Shown here: positions 54,901-60,530 of the stretch, in pieces
Position numbering within the stretch: position 1 is the stretch's first letter
How the letters are laid out: each line of letters opens with the position of its first letter
NCBI RefSeq assembly: GCF_003970795.1
Contig: NZ_RWKW01000042.1
Span: forward strand, 1 to 60,530
Direction: 5' to 3'
DNA: 60,530 bases
Source of the DNA: Aquibium carbonis
Lineage (GTDB): Bacteria > Pseudomonadota > Alphaproteobacteria > Rhizobiales > Rhizobiaceae
Translations under genes and position numbers: made by a program
The notes under the pieces: model-generated
What the model was told of the DNA's origin: nothing
The model's input: only the letters and a program-made list of their open reading frames with translations
Database searches by the model: none

Positions 54901-55911
54901 ATGACGATTTCAGTGGCGAGAACAGCATTGCTGGGGGCCGCCTGCGTGGTCGCGCTGTCGCTGTCCGGATGGAACGCGGTCGCTGCCGACCTCCGGCTGG
55001 GTTCGAACTTCGGCGACACGCATTCATCGACCCGGGCCCTCAAGGACGTCTTCGCGACCAAGGTCGAAGAACTCACGCAAGGCCGTCACACCGTATCGGT
55101 GTTCGCCAACAGCGAGCTCGGCCAGACATCGGAGATGGTGAACCAGGCACAGAGCGGCATCAATTTCGGCGTTTACGTCTCCACCGCCTTCTACAATTCG
55201 CAGGTACCCCAACTCGGCGTGACCAACCTCCCCTTCGTCTTCTCAGACCGCGAGACCGCGTTCAAGGTCATCGATGGGCCAATGGGCGAGCAATTGAAGC
55301 CATTGTTCGAAGAGAAGGGTCTGGTGGTCCTCGGCTTCATGGAACTGGGCTTCCGGCACATCACGAACTCGAAGCGTGCGATCGTCGAGCCGGACGACGT
55401 GGCAGGGCTGAAGATCCGGCTGCAAAGCAATCCGGTCCACATCGCGACGTTCAACCTGCTTGGCGCCAGCCCGGTGGCGCTGGACGGAACCGAGATCTTC
55501 GCAGCGCTCAGCCAGGGTGTGATCGACGGACAGGAAAACCCCTATTCCGTCATCAACAATCTTCGGCTCTACGACGCCAGGCAGCGCTACGTCTCCGAAA
55601 CGGGGCACTTCTTCGACATCATCGTGTTTGCGGTCTCCAAATCGGTGCTCGAGGGCATGACACCGGAGGACCGCGAAGCGGTGATCGAGGCGGGCCGCCT
55701 CGCCACCGCCGAGCAACGTCGGATCGCAGCCGAGGACGAGGCGGCCAATCGCGCGGCAGTCGAAGCCAAGGGCGTCGAAATCACGGTGCTGACGCCCGAA
55801 CAGCGCGAGGCATTCCAGGCGGCGACAGCGCCGGTCTACGACCAGGTGCGCGAGGCGCTCGGTCAGGACCTGGTGGATACCTTCCTGTCCGCGATCGCAG
55901 CGGCGAAGTAA
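54901..55911 (+). CDS. TRAP transporter substrate-binding protein DctP (arm 2, copy 1)
   Basis: A 336-residue periplasmic protein with signal peptide to about residue 22 (NAVAAD). The Arg-containing binding motif is LKIRLQSNPVHIATFNLLGASP, then IFAALSQGVIDGQENPYSVI. The ATG at 54901 follows GGGAG/AGGA. It is very similar to the next gene, in a gap-free alignment (I estimate over two thirds identical by eye). Confidence 0.9.
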   Translation: MTISVARTALLGAACVVALSLSGWNAVAADLRLGSNFGDTHSSTRALKDVFATKVEELTQGRHTVSVFANSELGQTSEMVNQAQSGINFGVYVSTAFYNSQVPQLGVTNLPFVFSDRETAFKVIDGPMGEQLKPLFEEKGLVVLGFMELGFRHITNSKRAIVEPDDVAGLKIRLQSNPVHIATFNLLGASPVALDGTEIFAALSQGVIDGQENPYSVINNLRLYDARQRYVSETGHFFDIIVFAVSKSVLEGMTPEDREAVIEAGRLATAEQRRIAAEDEAANRAAVEAKGVEITVLTPEQREAFQAATAPVYDQVREALGQDLVDTFLSAIAAAK

Positions 55912-55982
55912 CCGCGATCCCGCCCTGGCGCGATCCGATCGCACCAGGGCGCTCGGCCTGGCCGTCGCAGTCCAGATTCACC

Positions 55983-56026
55983 TTGACATCAGTTCGCCCG
56001 AATTAAATATTGAATACGTATTCAAT
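55983..56026 (+). promoter_or_regulatory. Promoter and perfect palindromic operator before the second TRAP binding protein
   Basis: TTGACA at 55983-55988, 17-bp spacer, -10 AATATT at 56006-56011. A perfect 18-bp palindrome, ATTGAATACGTATTCAAT, spans 56009-56026 and overlaps the -10. This is the best copy of the shared operator. Confidence 0.8.
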
Positions 56027-56078
56027 CATTCGACGCAAGCCCGGGGAACGGCGAGCGCGAAGGCTGGGAGTTGCACAA

Positions 56079-57083
56079 TTGAAAAGCTTTAAGCACACGA
56101 TCCGCGCACTTGCATGCGCTTTCACCATTGCTGCTGTTTCGACGACGGCACATGCCGCCGAACTCCGACTTGGATCGGGTTTCGGCGACAATCATTCGTC
56201 CACCCGCGCCATGCGGGACGTCTTCGCGGCCAAGGTCGAAGAGCTGACCGCCGGCCGCCACACCGTATCGGTGTTCGCCAACAGCGAGCTCGGCCAGGCG
56301 CCGGAAATGGTGAACCAGGCGCAGAGCGGCATCAATTTCGGCGTCTTCGTGTCGTCGGCCTTCTTCAATTCGCAAGTGCCGGAGATCGGCGTCACCAACA
56401 TGCCGTTCATCTTTTCGGACCGCGAGACGGCGTTCAAGGTGTTCGACGGCCCGTTCGGCGAGAAGATGAAGCCGCTGTTCGAGGCAAAGGGCCTCGTGGT
56501 CCTGGGCTTCATGGAACTGGGTTTCCGCAACATCACCAATTCCGTCCGCCCGATCACGCAGCCCGAAGACCTTCAGGGCCTGAAGATCCGCCTGCAAAAC
56601 AACCCCGTGCACATCGCAACCTTCAACCTGCTCGGCGCCAGCCCGACCTCGATCGATGCGAGCGAAATGTTTGCGGCGCTCAGCCAGGGCGTGGTCGACG
56701 CACAGGAAAACCCCTATGCGGTCATCAACAGCTTCCGCCTCTACGACGCCAAGCAGAAGTACGTCACCGACACCGGGCACTTCTTCGACGTCATCGTCTT
56801 CGCCGTCAGCAAGACCGCGCTCGACGCCATGACCGAGGAGGACCGCGAGGCCGTGATCGAGGCCGGCCGGCTCGCGACGCTCGAGCAGCGCAGCTATGCC
56901 GCAGCAGACGAGGCGACCAACCTCGAGACGGTGCTCTCGAAGGGCGTCGAGCTGACCAGGCTCACGCCCGAGCAACGGGAGGCTTTCCGCACGGCGACCG
57001 CTCCGGTCCTGGACGAGGTGAAGTCGCGTCTCGGCGCCGAACTCGTCGACGAGTTCCTCTCTGCCGTCGACGCCGCGAAATAG
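56079..57083 (+). CDS. TRAP transporter substrate-binding protein DctP (arm 2, copy 2)
   Basis: A 334-residue periplasmic protein with signal peptide to about residue 26 (TTAHAAE). LKIRLQNNPVHIATFNLLGASP and MFAALSQGVVDAQENPYAVI match the neighbour. I start at TTG 56079, with GGGAG 8 bp before it. The frame extends to 56010, but that lies inside the operator. It is followed after 4 bp by DctQ. Confidence 0.88.
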   Translation: MKSFKHTIRALACAFTIAAVSTTAHAAELRLGSGFGDNHSSTRAMRDVFAAKVEELTAGRHTVSVFANSELGQAPEMVNQAQSGINFGVFVSSAFFNSQVPEIGVTNMPFIFSDRETAFKVFDGPFGEKMKPLFEAKGLVVLGFMELGFRNITNSVRPITQPEDLQGLKIRLQNNPVHIATFNLLGASPTSIDASEMFAALSQGVVDAQENPYAVINSFRLYDAKQKYVTDTGHFFDVIVFAVSKTALDAMTEEDREAVIEAGRLATLEQRSYAAADEATNLETVLSKGVELTRLTPEQREAFRTATAPVLDEVKSRLGAELVDEFLSAVDAAK

Positions 57084-57087
57084 TCCC

Positions 57088-57588
57088 TTGGACCGCCTCA
57101 TCGACATCGTCGACCGCATCCTGATGGGTGCGGTCGCCGTCCTGATGGCCATCATCGTCGTCGTCATTGCCTGCGACGTCGTCGGCCGCTACGGCTTCAG
57201 CAGGTCCATCCTGTTCTCGAACGAGCTCAGCCGCCTGAGCTTCATCTGGATGACCTTCCTGGTGATGCCGCTTGGCATCTCGCGAGGGCTGCACGTCGCG
57301 ATCACCAGCCTGCGCGACAACGTTCCCGCCGCGTTCCGCTCCACGCTCGTGCGCCTCGCCGCGGCCGCGATCATCGTCCTGATGACCGTCGTCTTCCTGG
57401 GTGCCTGGGTCAGCATCAAGGGAAGGTCGTCCGAGATGTTGAACACGCTGCCATTGTCGGCCGCTTGGTTCTACTACCCGCTTGCCATCGGTTCCGCCTG
57501 GTCGATCGTCCATCTCCTGGTTCAGCTCGTGCGCGGCCTGCCGGTGGAGCGTGCATACGAGAGCGACACCAAGCAGGTCCTGCCATGA
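57088..57588 (+). CDS. TRAP transporter small permease DctQ (arm 2)
   Basis: A 166-residue membrane protein with four hydrophobic helices. VVIACDVVGRYGFSRSILFSNELSRLSFIW is the typical DctQ pattern. TTG 57088 is used as start because it keeps the DRLIDIVDRIL N-terminus; ATG 57124 is possible but would cut the first helix. TGA overlaps the DctM start (ATGA). Confidence 0.86.
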   Translation: MDRLIDIVDRILMGAVAVLMAIIVVVIACDVVGRYGFSRSILFSNELSRLSFIWMTFLVMPLGISRGLHVAITSLRDNVPAAFRSTLVRLAAAAIIVLMTVVFLGAWVSIKGRSSEMLNTLPLSAAWFYYPLAIGSAWSIVHLLVQLVRGLPVERAYESDTKQVLP

Positions 57589-58865
57589 GCCTGATCATCG
57601 CCATCATCTTCTTCGCCGCCTGCCTGTTCGGCATCCCCCTCGCCTTTGCATTCGGGGTTTCGGGCATGGTCGGCCTGTGGCTCAGCGGTCTGCCGATCGA
57701 ACTGGTCGCCTCGAAAATGATGTTCGCCGTCAATTCCTTCCCGCTGCTGGCCATTCCCTTCTTCATGCTCGCCGGGGAACTGATGGTGCGCGGCGGTATC
57801 GTGCGGATCGCCGTCACGTTCGCGAATACCCTGGTCGGGCGCGTGCATGGCGGGCTGGGACACGTCACCGTCGCGTCCGGCATGGGGCTTGCCTCGGTGT
57901 CCGGCGCGGCCGTCGCTGACGCCGCAGCGCTCGGATCTGCGCTGATGAAGCCGCTCGGGCAGGCCTATGGGCGCCCGTTCGGCGCGGCCCTGATCGCCGC
58001 GACCGGCAACCTCGGCCCCATCCTGCCACCCTCGACCGCAATGATCGTCTACGCCACGATTGCCGGCCCGAGCCTGTCGCTGCCGGCGCTGTTCATCGGC
58101 GGTGTACTCCCGGCGGTGCTGATCGCCTTCCTGATGTGCGTCTACATCTATGTCACCGCGCGGCGCCGCGGCTTCCCGATGACGGGAGAGCCGTTTCGCC
58201 TTTCGGTGGTCCTGCGCACGGGCTTCAGATCGATTCCGGCCATCATGCTGCCGGTCATCGTCATCGGCGGCATCATGGGCGGCGCCTTCACCGCCACCGA
58301 GGGCGGCGCGATCGCGGTGGTCATGTCGGCCTTGCTCGGCCTGTTCTACACGCGGGAGCTGAAGCTCTCGGATTTCCCGCAGGCGCTGCTGCACGCCGGC
58401 CTCACCACGGGCGTCGTCACCGTCATCATTGCCTTCGCCTCGACAGTGACCTTCATCCTCTCGATCGACCACGTGCCCAATGATCTGCGGAACCTGCTGC
58501 AGGGTCTCACCGAAGACCCGACGATGTTCCTGCTGCTGGTTTTCGCCATGCTCGTCGTGGTGGGAATGTTCATGGAATCGACGGCGGCCTACGTGATGCT
58601 GGTCCCGATTTTCGCCCCGATGGCGCTGGTCTACGGCATCGAGCCGCTGCATTTCGCGCTGGTCTTCATCCTCACCCTCATCGTCGGCATGCTGACGCCC
58701 CCCGTGGGCGCGCTGCTCTTCCTGATGGCCGGCATGACCGGGCTGAAGGTGGGTGAGATCGCAAGGGAAGTGTGGCCCTACATCGCCATCCAGTTCGGCG
58801 TCACGCTGGCGGTCGTGTTCTTCCCCGACGTGTTCCTCTTCCTCCCCAGGCTCGCGGGATACTAG
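57585..58865 (+). CDS. TRAP transporter large permease DctM (arm 2)
   Basis: A 426-residue protein of about 12 hydrophobic helices with the DctM motifs GLASVSGAAVADAAALGSALM and TGNLGPILPPSTAMIVYA and the later LTPPVGALLFLMAG. ATG 57585 overlaps the DctQ stop. The MmgE/PrpD gene follows after 4 bp. Confidence 0.92.
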   Translation: MSLIIAIIFFAACLFGIPLAFAFGVSGMVGLWLSGLPIELVASKMMFAVNSFPLLAIPFFMLAGELMVRGGIVRIAVTFANTLVGRVHGGLGHVTVASGMGLASVSGAAVADAAALGSALMKPLGQAYGRPFGAALIAATGNLGPILPPSTAMIVYATIAGPSLSLPALFIGGVLPAVLIAFLMCVYIYVTARRRGFPMTGEPFRLSVVLRTGFRSIPAIMLPVIVIGGIMGGAFTATEGGAIAVVMSALLGLFYTRELKLSDFPQALLHAGLTTGVVTVIIAFASTVTFILSIDHVPNDLRNLLQGLTEDPTMFLLLVFAMLVVVGMFMESTAAYVMLVPIFAPMALVYGIEPLHFALVFILTLIVGMLTPPVGALLFLMAGMTGLKVGEIAREVWPYIAIQFGVTLAVVFFPDVFLFLPRLAGY

Positions 58866-58869
58866 CGCA

Positions 58870-60246
58870 ATGACTGACCCGTTCCCGCGCCTCGTAGAGC
58901 ACGTCTCATCGCTTCGCCACGGAACCCTGCCGGCTTCGGCGGTCACGCGCATGAAGGTCTTCATCCTCGACACGCTGGGCGTCGGCGCCGCTGGCGCCCA
59001 CGGGACCAATCTGGAGGCGATGACGGCGCTGGTCGACACCTGGGGCCACGGCGCGGACGCCCGCGTCTGGGGATCGGAGACGCGCCTTCCTGCGCCATCG
59101 GCCGCCTTCGTCAACGCATACCGCATCCACTCGCTCGAATTCGACTGCCTGCACGAACGGGCCGTGCTCCACCCGATGGCGGCGATCCTCGCGGCGGTGC
59201 TGGCCTATGCCGACCGGCGGGCGCATCGAGGCCGGCCAGTTGCGGGGGCCGAGATGATTGCCGCCTGCATCGCCGGCGTCGATATCGCGACATTCCTCGG
59301 CTTTGCGGCGCGCGGGCCGGTGCGTTTCTTCCGGCCCTCAACCGCCGGAGGGTTCGGCGCGGCCGCAGCCATCGCAAACCTGGCCGGCTATGATTTCGAC
59401 CTGACCGCCAACACGCTCGGCATCCAGTATTCGCAGACGTCGGGAACCATGCAAGCCCATGTCGAAGGCTCGCCCTGTCTCGGACTGCAGGTGGGCTTCG
59501 CCTCCCGCGCCGGGATCGTCAGCGCCGACCTGGCTGCCGCCGGCTTCACCGGGCCGCGCGACGTTCTGACGGGCCCACACGGCTATTTCCGGCTGTTCGA
59601 AGCGGATCGCTTCGAAATCGATGGCGAAATCGAGCGCATCGGCCACGAGTTCCAGATCGAGGAGATGGCGCACAAGCCTTTCCCCAGCGGACGGCTGACA
59701 CACGGCGCCGTACATGCGCTGAAGCTGCTCCGCGATCGGCTGCGCTTCAGCGCGGACGACGTGCGTGCCTTCGAGTGCTTCGTGCCGTCTCTGGTGGCTC
59801 GGCTGGTCGGGCGCCCCGACATTCCTGATCCGGAACCGAACTACGCCAAGCTCTGCATCCCCTTCGTTGCAGCCACCTACCTGCGCCGCGGCGACGTCAA
59901 CGTGGACGGTTTTCTGGGGCGGGATGTGCTGGGCGATCCGATCACGCATGCCATCGCGTCGCGTGTGGTGGTGATCCAGGACGACAATCCGGACCCCAAT
60001 GCCATGACACCGCAGCGGTTCAAGCTGACCCTGTCGGATGGATCCGTGCACGAGATCAAACTCGACCATGTGCTCGGCCATCCGAAGGCGGCCCTCAGCC
60101 GCGACCAGCATCTGGACAAGTTCCGCAAGGCCTGGAAGTCGGGCGGGCTCGAGGTCGAGGCCGGCGAGCGGCTCATCGACCGCGTCGACGACCTCGAGAG
60201 CGTGGCGGACGTATCCGTTCTCAGCGCAATGCTGGCGCGATCCTGA
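58870..60246 (+). CDS. MmgE/PrpD family protein (arm 2)
   Basis: A 458-residue paralogue of the arm 1 protein: NAYRIHSLEFDCLHERAVLHP, TSGTMQAHVEGSPCLGLQVG and HKPFPSGRLTHGAVHALKLL are nearly the same. The ATG at 58870 is 4 bp after DctM. Last gene of the plus-strand arm. Two paralogues at one locus could work on stereoisomers or in consecutive steps, but the sequence does not say. Confidence 0.88.
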   Translation: MTDPFPRLVEHVSSLRHGTLPASAVTRMKVFILDTLGVGAAGAHGTNLEAMTALVDTWGHGADARVWGSETRLPAPSAAFVNAYRIHSLEFDCLHERAVLHPMAAILAAVLAYADRRAHRGRPVAGAEMIAACIAGVDIATFLGFAARGPVRFFRPSTAGGFGAAAAIANLAGYDFDLTANTLGIQYSQTSGTMQAHVEGSPCLGLQVGFASRAGIVSADLAAAGFTGPRDVLTGPHGYFRLFEADRFEIDGEIERIGHEFQIEEMAHKPFPSGRLTHGAVHALKLLRDRLRFSADDVRAFECFVPSLVARLVGRPDIPDPEPNYAKLCIPFVAATYLRRGDVNVDGFLGRDVLGDPITHAIASRVVVIQDDNPDPNAMTPQRFKLTLSDGSVHEIKLDHVLGHPKAALSRDQHLDKFRKAWKSGGLEVEAGERLIDRVDDLESVADVSVLSAMLARS

Positions 60247-60345
60247 GTCCCAGGTCCGAGGTCCGACCCGTCTGTCGATTCGATTGGCCTCATGTCTGTC
60301 ATAGACGCGGAGGCGCCGAAAACCCCGAATGCGGGTCGGTGAGCA

Positions 60346-60374
60346 CGTGTCCGATCTTCTGACGATCGGACACG
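60346..60374. terminator. Perfect hairpin after the second MmgE/PrpD gene
   Basis: CGTGTCCGATC, loop of 7, GATCGGACACG: a perfect 11-bp stem about 100 bp past the stop. No U-run follows on either strand, so it may be a factor-assisted terminator or an operator. Confidence 0.45.
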
Positions 60375-60438
60375 CGAACCATCCTCGCCGATAACAGTCC
60401 GGCGCGGGCCCGAGGTCCGCGCCGGTCGTTTCGTCAGC

Positions 60439-60530
60439 CTATTCGGCTGCCAGCAACCGTGCCCGGTTGTTACGGAACACGGGTGCGCGGGGCGCGTCGA
60501 ACCCGGTCTCGGCCTTGCAACGCGACCTCA
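60439..60530 (-). CDS. C-terminal end of a gene running off the window
   Basis: A minus-strand frame entering from beyond the window end with 30 codons and a TAG at 60439-60441, reading about AETGFDAPRAPVFRNNRARL to the end. Too short to identify. Called because it is open to the window edge with normal codon use and convergent with the MmgE gene. Confidence 0.35.
   Translation of the reverse strand, partial: RSRCKAETGFDAPRAPVFRNNRARLLAAE

Noticed and set aside
57522..59126. A 534-codon minus-strand frame opposite the second DctM
   Set aside because: Same reason: highly charged antisense shadow of membrane helices.

Overview
The window is GC-rich (roughly 65% by eye), gene-dense DNA from an alphaproteobacterium, most likely of the order Hyphomicrobiales and close to Mesorhizobium/Phyllobacteriaceae. 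Pointers are the fused trpE(G) anthranilate synthase with a WWW leader peptide, choXWV choline uptake genes, a BA14K lectin-like protein, eipA (DUF1134), and a CtrA cell-cycle locus (chpT, ctrA, sciP) with clustered GANTC sites. No lineage-defining rRNA is present, so genus is inference.

Layout. 0.1-13.5 kb is housekeeping, mostly on the minus strand: a CDF metal exporter, trpE(G) with its attenuator, a PAP2 phosphatase/DUF2254 pair, fhs, a NarL-type two-component pair, choVWX, then tdk on plus. 14.2-21.7 kb is a plus-strand run of unknown function: a coiled-coil protein, an unknown protein, a large AAA ATPase, a VapBC toxin-antitoxin pair lying inside the run, another unknown protein and a DUF2333 membrane protein. 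21.8-26.1 kb holds an SDR dehydrogenase with a CaiB/AMACR enzyme, a HugZ-like protein, a NolR-like ArsR regulator and a TrmH-type methyltransferase. 26.1-33.5 kb is the cell-cycle/envelope neighbourhood: a coiled-coil membrane protein, eipA, chpT, a lone receiver protein, ctrA, a FliJ-like protein, a PqiA-like protein, sciP and mnmA. 33.6-37.5 kb has a 2OG oxygenase, a Gfo/Idh/MocA oxidoreductase, and a divergent pfkB / CBS-BON pair with two FNR/FixK-type boxes between them.

At 37.9 kb a tRNA-Met(CAU) is followed by a 35-codon integrase stub, and 38-48 kb reads as an accessory region: TetR plus homocysteine S-methyltransferase, a GNAT, an IS3-family element with an amber codon in orfB, a CadC-like TPR regulator, a cupin, a cysteine-synthase-like enzyme, a group II decarboxylase, and a truncated DUF5996-acetyltransferase chimera beside an imperfect direct repeat.

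48.5-60.2 kb is a two-armed catabolic locus: a minus-strand TRAP transporter (DctPMQ) plus an MmgE/PrpD enzyme, facing a plus-strand FAD dehydrogenase, two near-duplicate TRAP binding proteins, a second DctQM and a second MmgE/PrpD. Three promoters here share one layout: a perfect TTGACA, a 17-bp spacer, and a palindrome close to TTGAATACGTATTCAA over or touching the -10. I read this as one regulon, for uptake, FAD-dependent desaturation and MmgE/PrpD processing of an unidentified carboxylate.

Best candidates for something undescribed are the 14.2-21.7 kb AAA ATPase operon and the palindrome-controlled TRAP/FAD/MmgE regulon. All assignments are from reading the sequence and recalled family features; no search was run.
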